Shown here piece after piece: positions 28,096-37,497 of a stretch of DNA of 64,000 bases. How positions within the stretch are numbered: the first letter of the stretch is position 1; every line of letters starts with the position of its first letter. The notes beneath the pieces were generated by a model. The model was not told where the DNA came from. It ran no database searches and was given only the letters and a program-made list of their open reading frames with translations. Source of the stretch: Type-B symbiont of Plautia stali (lineage in GTDB: Bacteria > Pseudomonadota > Gammaproteobacteria > Enterobacterales > Enterobacteriaceae); assembly GCA_001485295.1 (NCBI GenBank), contig BBOA01000005.1, positions 1-64,000 on the forward strand. The letters are read 5' to 3'. Made by a program: the position numbers and the translations under genes.

Positions 28096-28854
28096 GCCGG
28101 TTCCTTCAGCCTAATGCTTAAATCGAAAAGCTGCGCGGTATGCGGATGGCGGATGCGGCGAGCGCGCAAATCGTCCGCGCTTAACTGCGCCACCATTTCG
28201 CCGTGCTGCATCACCCCGATGCGCTGACAGAGATGAGTCACAACCGCCAAATTATGCGTCACCAGAATATAGGTGAGGCTGCGCTCGTTGCGCAAATCGC
28301 TGAGCAAATTGAGGATTTCCGCCTGCACTGAGACATCTAGCGCGGAGGTCGGCTCATCCAGCAGCACCTGCGGTTCGGCGAGCAGCGCGCGGGTGATCGC
28401 TACGCGCTGGCGCTGCCCGCCGGAAAAATGATGCGGATAGCGCAGCGCCACAGCGGCGAGTCGCGGATTTTCACCTGCTCCAGCAGGCCGCTCGCCGCCT
28501 TTCTGCTGCTGCCTTTGTGCTCGCGCTAGGCTTCGGTAATCTGCTGACCGATGGTCATCATCGGGTTAAGTAAATATTTCCGGTCCTGAAGAATAAAGCC
28601 GACGCGCCTGCCGCGGATCTGCCGCAGCGTTTTCTCGCTGTCGCCGCGCAGGTCAATGCCGTCAAACCACAGCGCGTCAGCGCTGATCTCGGCAGTTGCA
28701 TCAGGCTGCGCGCGGTGAGCGATTTGCCGGAGCCACTCTTACCGACAATGGCGAATTTCTTTTTGCCGACGCTGAAGCTGACGCCGCGCACCGCCTCGAA
28801 AGTCTCGGCGCGGCTGCGAAAGAAGATGCGTAAATTTTCAATTTCCACTAGCAT
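28092..28854 (-). pseudogene. Dipeptide-type ABC ATPase, frameshifted
   Basis: MLVEIENLRIFFRSRAETFE and the Walker A VGKSGSGKSLTARSL lie in one frame, and the signature FSGGQRQRVAITRALLA, Walker B LLDEPTSALD and H-loop VTHN in another. A frameshift and loss near 28,690 plus a further one near 28,450 separate them. It is of the DppD/OppD kind, with a C-terminal HPHT segment. The ATG follows the permease TAA without a gap. Confidence 0.85.
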
Positions 28855-29470
28855 TTAGCGCTCTTTGGGATCTGAGGACGCCGCGCAGACCGTCGCCGAG
28901 AAAGTTAAAGGCCAGCTAGGTGAGAAAAATCGCGATGCACGGTATCAGCAGCACCCACCATTCGCTGAAAAGAAGGCGGCGCGTGGTCGCGATCATGGTG
29001 CCACATTCCGGCGACGGCGGCTGCGCGCCCATGCCGAGAAAGCCGAGGCTGGCGGCGGTAATAATGATAGAACTCATATCAAGCGTGACGTGCACGATCA
29101 GGCTCGGCACGCACAGCGGCATAATGTGGCGCAAGCGGCATCGCGCTGGGGTCAGGCGCGGAAAGGCAAGGAAAATATCGGTAATGCGCATCAGCGCCTT
29201 ATCGACGACGCCGCCGAGATAACCGGCAATGGCAATAGAGCTAATCAGCAGGCCGAGCGGGGCAGTCAGCGCCACCACGGCGATGACCATGCTAAGCGTG
29301 GTGCGGCCGCCGTAAATAATGCCCCCAAAGTCGCGCCCAAGCTCGTCGGTGCCTAGTCAGTGCGCGGTGGATGGTCCCCTGCCAGACGATTTTCCAGATG
29401 CGTCGCGCCAGCGTTTTACGGCGTCAGCAGCTGCCCCACACTGCCTGCCGGCGGTTGGTCGGCGAATCGG
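28855..29470 (-). pseudogene. Dipeptide ABC permease (DppC type), broken
   Basis: Minus-strand residues TTLSMVIAVVALTAPLGLLI, ALMRITDIFLAFPRL and SIIITAASLGFLGMGAQPPS match DppC, including the EAA-loop DIFLAFP and the LGFLG region. Frameshifts follow FPRL, a TAG lies in FLT-LAFNFLGDGLRG, and the N-terminal DELGRDF region is decayed. It is the second dipeptide transporter relic in the window. Confidence 0.8.
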
Positions 29471-29484
29471 CGAGCAGCTAGTCA

Positions 29485-30154
29485 CGTGAAATAGCTATAG
29501 CTATCCGCGCGTGCGGGACCATGAGCTGTGCGGCGAAGTAGTTGCGCCGGAGACCGCGGCGTTGATTGAGCCGTTCGCCATCAGCGCGCACGCCGTGCGT
29601 CGGGCGAATTTCGGCGCAGACGGGCATGGGCTGGTGGTCGGTGCAGGACCGATCGGCCTGAGCATGGCGGCGATTGCGGCGGGGGCAGGCGCTAAGGTCG
29701 CGGTGACGGACACCAGCGAATTCCGCCGCGCGTACGTCACTAAAGAGCTAGGCGTGGTGGCGCTCGATTCTCGATTCAGTGCGCGACGATTTTTACGACG
29801 CGCTGCGCGCGCAGTTCAACGGTAGGCTGGCGCTAAGGGTGATCGATGCGAGGCGATGAATAACGCGGTCAACCTAATGCGCTACGGCGGCACCGTGGTC
29901 TATATCGGCCTGCACAAAGGGGATCTGATGATCCCGGACAGCGAATTTTATAAAAAAGAGACCATGCTGATGGGCAGTCGCTATGCGATGCACGAAGATT
30001 TCGTCGCGTGTACGATTTAATAGTGAGCAGCCAGCTGCGCGCCGAGATGATGCTCAACGCGCATTTTGTCTTCTCGACGCTGGCGGAAAGTTTCGAGCAG
30101 CCGGTGATCAACAACCCCGAACTGATTAAAGGCGTTATTCACTTCGATCGCTAA
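29485..30154 (+). pseudogene. Zinc-type alcohol dehydrogenase (LgoD-like), broken
   Basis: RYPRV-DHELCGEVVAPE joins directly to AALIEPFAISAHAVRRANF, so the structural-zinc lobe is deleted. The Rossmann motif GLVVGAGPIGLSMAAIAAG, then AMNNAVNLMRYGGTVVYIGL, and INNPELIKGVIHFDR follow with frameshifts and stops. Order and wording resemble E. coli LgoD/YjjN (L-galactonate oxidation). The substrate of this copy is unknown. Confidence 0.75.
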
Positions 30155-30845
30155 GCGTACGGAAGAAATGGTCGCGCACCTGCGCGGCATCGAACTTCAG
30201 CGCTAAGCACTGGGCGGGCAAGTGGCGAAACGGATCGTCGCGCGACGCCAGCGCGCTCACGCTCAGCTTGCGCACCGTTGATGCCCTCAGTGATGATGCG
30301 CAGCGGTCCTGCGCTCAGCTGAAACGCCGCTGGCTGGCATAGGCGATCGCCAGCATGTCGTGCAGCGCCATACCGTGGTAGGGCCGCATGATGGTGCTCA
30401 GCACTGGCTGGTTGAGCTGCCGTACTTCCTCACCGCTAGCACCTTATGGGTCACGTCGAGCGGTATTACCACCACGTTGAGCGGTGAGATAAGCACCTGA
30501 TCGGCGGCGTGCGGATCTTTCCAGATATTAAACTCGGCGAAGGGCGTTATATTGCCGCTGTGGCCGTCGGTGCCGAACGAGCCGCCCATGATCACTAGCT
30601 CTTTCACTAGCGGGATACCGATCACCACCAGAGTAATCTCATGTGGCTGCGCACGCATGCCGCCGATAGTAAAGGAGACCACGTCTGGCGCCGCGTCGCT
30701 GTAAGTATTGTCAAACGCGTCGCCTAAGCTATCTTAGCCGTTTATTTTTGCCGGTTCGCTGGGCGCCAGCGCCAGCGGGCGCGAGCAGCCATGACAGACC
30801 GGCGCGTCAATCTGCATCTTTTCGCAAAACAGGCGGACATTCTTC
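30155..30845 (-). pseudogene. Ribonucleoside hydrolase (Rih type), broken
   Basis: Minus-strand residues CEKMQIDAPVCHGCSRPLAL, DNTYSDAAPDVV, LVKELVIMGGSFGTDGHSGN, ITPFAEFNIWKDPHAADQVL and VVIPLDVTHKVL are those of inosine-uridine nucleoside hydrolases, with the NIWKDPHAA metal/substrate motif. The N-terminal DPGHDDA metal motif is missing, a TAA interrupts KING-DSLGD, and TAG and frameshifts disrupt the 3' part. Confidence 0.8.
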
Positions 30846-30855
30846 AAGAGGTTTT

Positions 30856-31125
30856 ATGCAAAAGTTGAACCTTTACGATGCAAAAACGCACTTCTCTAAG
30901 CTGATCGCTAATGTAGCGGCTACAGGCGAAGAATACATTATTGCTCGCAACGGTCAGCCTATGGCGAAGCTGGTCCCACTGACGCCGGCTGAGAAAACGC
31001 CGTGCATTGGGTTTATGAAAGGAAAGAGCGAAATGAGGGTGCCGGAAAACTTTAATGACCTGCACGCCGATAAGATTGAAGCTCTGTTCTGCGGGGATAG
31101 CGAGCATGGCGGCAAAAAAGAATAA
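30856..31125 (+). CDS. Phd/YefM-family antitoxin
   Basis: The 89-residue protein begins MQKLNLYDAKTHFSKLIANV and has ARNGQPMAKLVPL, the DNA-binding fold of Phd/YefM antitoxins. An acidic, flexible C-terminus that would bind the toxin follows. ATG 30,856 has an AAGAGG ribosome-binding site. The PIN-domain toxin frame overlaps its end (ATG 31,106), the usual operon form. The antitoxin is intact while the toxin is broken. Such proteins autorepress their own promoter. Confidence 0.9.
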   Translation: MQKLNLYDAKTHFSKLIANVAATGEEYIIARNGQPMAKLVPLTPAEKTPCIGFMKGKSEMRVPENFNDLHADKIEALFCGDSEHGGKKE

Positions 31126-31493
31126 AGCGCCCCGTCCGGCCACCAGCGGGTATTTAGTCGATACGCATGCGCTTATCTGGATAGGTTGGAAACCTGAATA
31201 ACGAAACCATCGCCATTCTTGCCGATCACGATAATCAGCTCTAATATGCGCCCGCATCGATACAGGAAATAGAGATTAAAGCAGATTCAGGCAAGCCTGA
31301 TTTTGGTTTTGATCCGGCCGAGTTAACAGAAGGCTTAAAAGAAGCAGGCTATATCGAGCTGGTTATCACGTCCTGCCTGCTCTATGAAGGGATGCATAAA
31401 GACCCTTTTGATCGGGCCCAGGCCCGAGAAGAAAATCTGAGTCTGGTAACCAACGATGATAAAGATTATTTACTAATGCTCTGCCTATTATAA
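31106..31493 (+). pseudogene. PIN-domain (VapC-like) toxin, broken
   Basis: MAAKKNKAPRPATSGYLVDT begins the frame, and LVDTHALIWI carries the first catalytic aspartate. A frameshift at about 31,185 and a TAA before YAPASIQEIEIKADSGK interrupt it, but the C-terminal HKDPFDRAQA and LSLVTNDDKDYL acidic motifs are readable. PIN toxins are Mg-dependent ribonucleases. Only the toxin has decayed, which frees the cell from antitoxin dependence. Confidence 0.83.
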
Positions 31494-31615
31494 ATATTGT
31501 TAAATGCTGTTAGCAGGCGAACTCATTTTCTCTTAAACTCTAGTTTTTCTGCCGTTTGCTGTTCGTCTGACCCGCTTGTCACTTCCTACGCATCATCGTA
31601 CTATCAACGCTTTAA

Positions 31616-31700
31616 GGTTATGGCGTTCCACCTTTGCCAACAGCCTACTGGCGATCCCAGCGGCTGGTGACGCCTGACATTAACCCTAATCCTCTCGCAG
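31616..31700 (+). promoter_or_regulatory. Probable fluoride riboswitch (crcB motif), slightly degenerate
   Basis: Seventy to 150 bases before crcB the sequence reads GGTTATGGCGTTCCACC, then AACAGCC, then GGCTGGTGACGCCTGAC. The fluoride aptamer consensus has GGTGATGGCGTTCCACC and GCTGATGACGCCTAC in this order. The match is strong, with changes at conserved positions. A possible AACCC/GGGTT terminator-like stem follows at about 31,680-31,710. Identification is from memory of the motif, not from a covariance search. Confidence 0.6.
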
Positions 31701-31771
31701 GGGTTATTGGTGTATCAGGCCGTTTTCTCTCCGCCGCTACCCTGCGCAATCGCTGACTACAGGAGCAAATC

Positions 31772-32121
31772 ATGTTGAAGTCGCTGTTCGCCGTTATGCT
31801 GGGCGGCGCTGTGGGCTGTACGCTGCGCTTTAATGCGCTGTTCCCCTCGCTGCCCCTAGGCACGCTGCTGGTTAATCTGACCGGCGGCTTTATTATCGGC
31901 GCTGCGCTCGCCTGTTTCCTCAAATGTCCGCAGCTCGATCCCGCTTGGAAGCTGCTGCTCGTCACCAGCTTGTGCGGCGGCCTGACGACCTTCTCGACTT
32001 TCTCAACAGAAATTCTCATGTTGCTAAGTATGTGTGGGCGACGGCGAGTGTGCTGGTGCACGTCACAGGGTCGCTTCTGATTACCTTCGGCGGCTTCGAA
32101 CTAGCAAACGCGCTCGGCTGA
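31772..32121 (+). pseudogene. crcB: Fluoride channel CrcB (Fluc), frameshifted
   Basis: MLKSLFAVMLGGAVGCTLRF, LGTLLVNLTGGFIIGAAL and CGGLTTFSTFSTEI match CrcB, including the NxxG pore asparagine and the TTFSTFS fluoride/Na+ motif. Near 32,020 the frame shifts and the last helix (KYVWATASVLVHVTGSLLIT) continues in another frame. A few codons are also lost after LRF. Only helix 4 is affected, so loss may be recent. Confidence 0.8.
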
Positions 32122-32196
32122 GCGCACATACCTCGTCGCAGAGGTGGAACGCCTCTGCGGCAACCAATTATTCCGGACGATTAAAGGAGGACGTTC

Positions 32197-33000
32197 ATGA
32201 CTCAACCTGCATTCCTTAACCTAGTGCTCTTAAGCGGTGAACCTGAAGAGAAGCTACAGGCCGCGCGCGACGCGGGATTTGATCAGGTCGAAATCTGGCG
32301 TGAAGATGTAGACGCCTGTGAGGGCGGCGCCGCGCGGCTGGCGCGGCATGGAACCGGCTTTACCAACCTGCAGGTGCTGCGTGATTTCACCGGCGCGCCC
32401 GGCGATCTGCGTCGGCAAAAGCGGGACGAGCTGCGCCAGTTTATCAGGATAGCGCAGGCGCTGGGCTGCAACACTATTCAGGCGCCCGCTACCACGCGTG
32501 AGGATTGCATTGCGCAGCAAATCGACGAGGATCTGCGCTGGCTCGCCTCGGAAGCCGCGCGTTTCGACATGCGCATTATGTACGAGCCGATGGCTTGGTG
32601 CAGCGTAGATAATACGCTGCCGAAAGCTTGGGAGCGGCTGCAGCGGCTGGGTCAGCCCAACATCGGGCTGGTGGTGGATCTCTTCCATATCTGCGCGTTG
32701 GGCGGCGACGCCTCACATCTCGACAACATCCCTGCCGAGCGTATTTATGAAGTGCAGCTGTGCGATATGGCGGTTCAGCCGTCGCCGCAGGATAAAGAGG
32801 CGATCATGACGCTCGCCAAACACCAGCGCCAGCTGCCCGGCGCGGGCATCATCGATATCGGCAGCTTCGTTGACAAGCTGAAAAGTACGGGCTATCAGGG
32901 ACCGGTGGGTATCGAGGTGTTTAACGACGATCTGAAACGCCAGCCGCCGCGCGAAGCGGCTCAGCAGGCGTATGCTGCGCTACGGCGTTTCTGGCCTTAG
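32197..33000 (+). CDS. Sugar phosphate isomerase/epimerase-like TIM barrel protein
   Basis: The 267-residue frame is clean and matches the xylose-isomerase-like TIM barrel (AP endonuclease 2) superfamily. Segments such as AARDAGFDQVEIWREDVDAC, RIMYEPMAW, GLVVDLFHI, YEVQLCDM and GPVGIEVFNDDL supply the metal-ligand Glu, Asp, His and Glu positions typical of the fold. A GGAGG ribosome-binding site precedes ATG 32,197. The substrate is unknown; relatives act on hexuloses, inosose or dehydroshikimate. It ends in TAG, showing that TAG is a real stop here. It is a lone intact enzyme among remnants. Confidence 0.8.
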   Translation: MTQPAFLNLVLLSGEPEEKLQAARDAGFDQVEIWREDVDACEGGAARLARHGTGFTNLQVLRDFTGAPGDLRRQKRDELRQFIRIAQALGCNTIQAPATTREDCIAQQIDEDLRWLASEAARFDMRIMYEPMAWCSVDNTLPKAWERLQRLGQPNIGLVVDLFHICALGGDASHLDNIPAERIYEVQLCDMAVQPSPQDKEAIMTLAKHQRQLPGAGIIDIGSFVDKLKSTGYQGPVGIEVFNDDLKRQPPREAAQQAYAALRRFWP

Positions 33001-33575
33001 TCTCGCAGACACTGCGCGATAAAAGCGGCGGCGCGCATCGCTCACTGCGCGGAGATGGTGTGCTCCGTTCTGGGTTCAAGCTGTAGCTCAAGCGGCACGC
33101 CCGCCGCTTTCAGGCGCGGCGCGGCCGATTCTCTCTCCCGCCACGGGATCACCGCGTCAGCGTGACCGTGGATCTAGTAGTCAGTAGCGCGGGCGTCTGA
33201 GCCGCTGGTGTCAGCGCCTCGTCGAACGCCAGCGGGAAGCGAACTGACGCCAGCACGTCGAGCGCCACGATCGATCCCTGCGAAAAGCCGACCAGCACCC
33301 ACGTTATACTAGGCGTCCTCCATCATCCTGTGCTGCGCTAGCAACGCCTCCGCGTAGCGTCGAAAGTCGCGCGCGGTGCGAACGCGCGCCGGACGGTTTT
33401 CCGGCGTCACGCCGTCGAAGCTGAACCACTCAAAGCCTGCACTGTGGGGAAAGGACGCATCGGGCGCAGCGAAGATGACGTCCGGCAACAGCGGCTCACA
33501 GTGACGACCCAGCGTTGCTAAATCCTTGCCTTTGCTGCCGATGCCATGCAGAAAAATCACTAACGCTTTCGACAT
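32997..33575 (-). pseudogene. Alpha/beta hydrolase (carboxylesterase, YpfH-like), frameshifted
   Basis: MSKALVIFLHGIGSKGKDLA gives the oxyanion-hole HG motif, and after a frameshift near 33,300 VGFSQGSIVALDVLAS gives the GFSQG nucleophile elbow. IHGHADAVIP carries the acid and EHTIS the histidine. TAG codons replace residues before IHGHAD and in ISAQ-AMRAA. Each catalytic residue survives but not in one frame. Confidence 0.82.
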
Positions 33576-33592
33576 CTGTTTCTCCTCAAAAA

Positions 33593-33925
33593 CCATATTC
33601 GCTCATACCCGGGCCTGTCGGCACGATGCCGTTGGGGTTAAGCGCCTTAATGGAATAGTAGCCCTGTTTGATGTGCTCGATGTCAACGGTTTCACGAACG
33701 CCGGAAACCGACAGCATGCTCTTCAGATAGCGGTTGAGCAACGGATAGTCGCGCACCCGGCGCTGATTGTATTTGAACAGGCTGTGGTAGGCGACGTCGA
33801 AGAAGATCAGCGTGACAAAGAGGATCAGTGGGACTTCGTCTATACCTGCACGCCAACACCTATGCGGTGCGCGGACTAGTACCCCCATCTGACGCGCGAT
33901 CTTTTCAGCTGGCCTGGCGCAACGG
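33593..33925 (-). pseudogene. yqjG: Glutathionyl-hydroquinone reductase YqjG, 3' fragment
   Basis: Minus-strand residues LILFVTLIFFDVAYHSLFKY, NQRRVRDYPLLNRYLKSML and DIEHIKQGYYSIKALNPNGI, then VPTGP, match the C-terminal helical domain and INPTGIVPxGP end of the Xi-class GST YqjG. The N-terminal thioredoxin domain with its catalytic cysteine is absent, replaced by a DUF482 fragment on the other strand. Confidence 0.72.
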
Positions 33926-33934
33926 ATGCCGCAC

Positions 33935-34203
33935 AGCATTCGCGTGGCGATTGCGCATCTGCAGCATCAGCCGGCGGCGATGACGTTCTGTTATCAGGGT
34001 ATGAACTACGCCATCGCCACCGGCCTGAAGCGTTTCGACACCGGCGCGCAGGACGAGCATAAGCTGGTGCGCAGCTTTGAGCCGCAGCTCACCACCTCAT
34101 CTGTGCGATGCGGTGGCGGATTTTCTGCAGGATGAGCGGGAAGGCGTGCGCGCCTAGGATGATGAGGCGCGCGAAGCCTTTCCGTATCGACGCGGTGATT
34201 AAT
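33935..34203 (+). pseudogene. Peptidogalycan-like N-acyltransferase (DUF482) 3' fragment
   Basis: TFCYQGMNYAIATGLKRFDT and GAQDEHKLVRSFEPQ match the conserved CYYQGIEYCIEHGL/FEPGAQGEHK region of this GNAT-related family. A frameshift and a TAG (VRA-DDEAREAFPYR) interrupt the last 40 codons. The 5' two-thirds are missing. Confidence 0.65.
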
Positions 34204-36031
34204 GGTCGCCGACGAAGCCGCTGGTCTGGTGCCGCCACAGCCGCGCATAGAGGTCGTTGTGTGCCAGCAGCTCTCTGTGGTTGCCCATCTCGACGATATG
34301 CCCCTTATCCAGCACCACCAGCCGATCCATTTTGGCGATGGTTGAGAGGCGGTGTGCGATGGCGATCACCGTTTTGCCCTCCATCAGTGTCCCCAAACTT
34401 CCCTGAATCGCCGCTTCCACCTCGGAGTCGAGCGCGGAAGTCGCCTCGTCCATGATAAGAATCGGCGCATCCTTCAGCAGCACGCGGGCGATGGCGATAC
34501 GCTGGCGCTGGCCGCCTGAGAGCTTCACGCCGCGTTCGCCGATATGCGCGTCCAGCCCGGTGCGCCCTTCGGCGTCGGAAAGACGCGGAATAAACTCGTC
34601 GGCGCGCGCGCGACGAATCGCCGCCTGCAGCTCCTTTTCAGTGGCGTCGGGACGGCCATAAAGCAGGTTCTCGCGAATCGAGCGGTGCAGCAGCGAAGCG
34701 TCCTGCGTAATCATGCCGATCTGGCCGCGCAGGCTCGCCTGCGTTACCTCGGCAATATTCTGATCGTCAATGGTGATGCGCCCGCCGTTGAGGTCATAGA
34801 GACGAAGCAGCAGATTCACCAGTGTCGACTTGCCCGCGCCGGAAGGGCCGATCAGGGCGATTTTCTCGCCTGGTTGGATGTAGAGGTTCAGACGGTTGAT
34901 CACCTGATGGCTGCCGCCGTAGTCAAAGCGGATATCCTCATAGCGGATCTGGCCGCGTGTCACCTTCAGCGCTTTCGCCTGCGGCGCATCCTGCACGCTG
35001 AGAGGCTGGGCGATGGTGTTGATGCCGTCCTGCACCGTGCCGATATTTTCGAAAATGCCGTTTACCACCCACATGATCCAGCCGGACATATTGACTAGTC
35101 TCACCACCAGCCCGGTCGCCAGCGCGATGGCGCCGACGCTGATCAGCGACTGGCTCCAAAGCCAGAGCGCCAGCCCTGAGGTCGAGACGATCAGCAAACC
35201 GTTAAGTGAAGAGAGCGTGATGTCTATGCTGGTGACCATGCGGCTCAGACGATAGTTTTTGTCGGTCTGCTCCTGCAGCGCTTCGCGCGCGTAGCGCTTC
35301 TCCAGATCGTGATGCGCGAACAGCTTAAGTGTAACGATATTGGTGTAGCCGTCGACGATGGTGCCCATCAGCTTCGATCGCGCCTGCGACGCCACCACAG
35401 AGCGCGCCTTGACGCGCGGTACAAAGAAGCGCAGCGAGGCGATATAGGCGACGATCCAGATCACCAGCGGGATCACCAGCCGCCAGTCGGCTTCCGCAAA
35501 CAGTACCAGCAAGGTGATGGCGTAGATCAGCACATGCCAGATGGCGTCCACCAGCTGCACCGCCGAGTCTCGCAGCGCATTGCCGGTTTGAGTAATGCGC
35601 TGCGCGATGCGGCCGGCGAAGTCGTTGTGGAAGAAATTCAGGCTCTGGCGCAGCACATAGTTATGCTGCTGCCACTGGATCATGCTGGTCATGCCGGGAT
35701 TGATGCTTTGATGCACCAGCATATCGTGCAGCGCGATAAAGACCGGACGCAGGATCAGCGCGACAAAGGCCATCCATAGCAGAATTGGCCAGTGCTCGGC
35801 GAACAGCGTAGCGGGCGTGGCACCGTTGACTAGGTCGATAATGCGGCTGAGGTAGCTAAACAGCGCGACTTCAATCAGCGCCGATCCTAGCCCGACCACC
35901 AGCAGCGCCGCAAAGCTCGGCCACACCTGACGCAGATAGTAAAAATAGAAGGGTCCGATACGGCCGGGCGGCGAATCGGATGGAGCATTCTGGAAAATAT
36001 TGATAAAACGTTCGAAACGGCGATACAACAT
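34199..36031 (-). CDS. ABC exporter (permease-ATPase half transporter)
   Basis: The 610-residue protein is a half-size exporter: an N-terminal six-helix domain (about 25-330, including a loop HDMLVHQSINPGMT) and a C-terminal ATPase with Walker A GPSGAGKST, signature LSGGQRQRIAIARVLL, Walker B ILIMDEATSALD and switch His in IAHRLST. The frame is clean for 1.8 kb. It would act as a homodimer in the inner membrane. Relatives are annotated as multidrug or lipid exporters; the substrate cannot be told. Its preservation among decayed neighbours suggests a needed function. Confidence 0.9.
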   Translation of the reverse strand: MLYRRFERFINIFQNAPSDSPPGRIGPFYFYYLRQVWPSFAALLVVGLGSALIEVALFSYLSRIIDLVNGATPATLFAEHWPILLWMAFVALILRPVFIALHDMLVHQSINPGMTSMIQWQQHNYVLRQSLNFFHNDFAGRIAQRITQTGNALRDSAVQLVDAIWHVLIYAITLLVLFAEADWRLVIPLVIWIVAYIASLRFFVPRVKARSVVASQARSKLMGTIVDGYTNIVTLKLFAHHDLEKRYAREALQEQTDKNYRLSRMVTSIDITLSSLNGLLIVSTSGLALWLWSQSLISVGAIALATGLVVRLVNMSGWIMWVVNGIFENIGTVQDGINTIAQPLSVQDAPQAKALKVTRGQIRYEDIRFDYGGSHQVINRLNLYIQPGEKIALIGPSGAGKSTLVNLLLRLYDLNGGRITIDDQNIAEVTQASLRGQIGMITQDASLLHRSIRENLLYGRPDATEKELQAAIRRARADEFIPRLSDAEGRTGLDAHIGERGVKLSGGQRQRIAIARVLLKDAPILIMDEATSALDSEVEAAIQGSLGTLMEGKTVIAIAHRLSTIAKMDRLVVLDKGHIVEMGNHRELLAHNDLYARLWRHQTSGFVGDH

Positions 36032-36094
36032 AACGACTCTCTTTACGCTTGGGGAGAGTAAACAGCTTAGTGCAACTTAAAAGGGATTACCGAT

Positions 36095-36522
36095 ATGGAA
36101 TTTACCATTCGCGGTCATGAACCTAGCGATGCTGCTGAGTATCAGCACCTTTACAGCCAGCCTGAGGTCTATCGCTGGACCACCCAGCTGCCGTTCCCCA
36201 GCATGGCGACATGGCAGAAAAAATTCGAACGGATGGACAGCGAAGACTATATCGGGTCGATGAGCTGACACTGTTTGTTGAAAACCGGCCGCGCACCCAG
36301 CACGGCCTGAGCAGCGGCGTCGATCCCGCCTTCAGCGGACGCGGCATCGGCGACCGCTTAATCCGCAGCGGGCTGGATTACGCCTTTAACTGGCTGGGCG
36401 TCACGCGCGGCGAGCTGGAGGTGTTTCACAACAACCAACGCGTGCGGCGGCTCTATCAGCATCAGCGCATCGGCTTTGAGCAGGAAAGCTTGCGCCGCAA
36501 GGCCTGCCTGCGCGATGGCTAG
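36095..36522 (+). pseudogene. GNAT acetyltransferase (AaaT/YhhY-like), frameshifted
   Basis: MEFTIRGHEPSDAAEYQHLY and SQPEVYRWTTQLPFPSMATW open the gene as in YhhY-type acetyltransferases. A frameshift and small loss near 36,235 follow; then VDPAFSGRGIGDRLIRSGLD carries the acetyl-CoA pyrophosphate loop (GRGIG) and YQHQRIGFEQE the end. The start is 63 bases from the divergent ABC exporter. Confidence 0.8.
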
Positions 36523-36849
36523 GGAGTGAATGGAACAGCCGCGACAATATTTAAGTTTATATGACCTAGTTTTCACCTGCTAACCGCTGCGTTTCATAGT
36601 GCAGCGGGCCATAATTTCTTGGAAGCGCATATTCCCCATGCGTCAGTCGACGTTTTTGCCGCTTATGTGCGGCGCCACCAGCTGCGTTGCGAAGGCTGCC
36701 AAAATCCGCGCTGGAGAGCGCGCATGATTTCAACACTAGCCCAATGACCAACCCTTCGCCTGCTACCTATATTTCCTCAACAGCGAATTCAAAGCGGTTA
36801 TTCTTGATAATAATTCTAGGGGCAGGGAGCCCCGCTTCTTGAGGAATTC
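36523..36849. other. Region without a recognisable gene
   Basis: This 330-base stretch encodes short fragments such as AHNFLEAHIPHASVDVFAAY on the plus strand, interrupted by TAG and TGA. They look like remnants of a coding region that I cannot name. Confidence 0.4.
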
Positions 36850-37290
36850 ACTTGATGACAATATCGGGCACCTTGCCCAGCTGACGCTGCTCGCCCAGCC
36901 ATTTACCTAAGGACAGCAAAGCGCGGCTGGCGGGCATCGGGCTGCTCAACACCTCATCACGCCAGCGTGACGGCAGCAGATGCGCTAGATCCTCGGCTTG
37001 CTCTATCTACAGCGGCACACTCTTTAACCTGACGCAGCCGCTCGATGGGTAATCAGCATACTATCCCATAGCGTGCGCGCTACGGTAAAACGCGTATAGC
37101 TGGCGTTATTGCGAAAGCCGATAAAAATCGACAGCGCCACGCCGAACAGGCTGAAGGGCGCGGTCGTCAGGTGGATACTGAGCGATTCATACCACTGAAA
37201 ACAGGCGATGCGGAAGCCGATTTTCGGCAGCACCGAACCGTGAGCCTAGCAGCCGACGGAACCAGTGTTGATAGGGAAGAACAATCACAG
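36850..37290 (-). pseudogene. Bestrophin-family channel YneE, 5' portion, broken
   Basis: Minus-strand residues PYQHWFRRLL, LPKIGFRIACF, LTTAPFSLFGVALSIFIGFR and NNASYTRFTVARTLWDSML match the start of bestrophin-like (UPF0187/YneE) proteins, with the conserved FRN-ASYxRF motif. Stops and frameshifts follow, and the rest of the gene (about two-thirds) is missing. Confidence 0.72.
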
Positions 37291-37497
37291 TGAATGCGAT
37301 GTATAGGTTATTTTCGTAGTGTAGGTCTATGCCGATAACTGAAGATTAAACGCGAGTTTTTAGCGATTTTCTCTGAAAAATAGTTTTAATATCAAATATA
37401 TAAAATAATTTGTGAAATTCTTTCCCTCATCTCTTAACAGGCTTAAAGTTCATCTCAAAGGAAACACAATATTTAAACCTTTTAAGAGGAAAAACAT

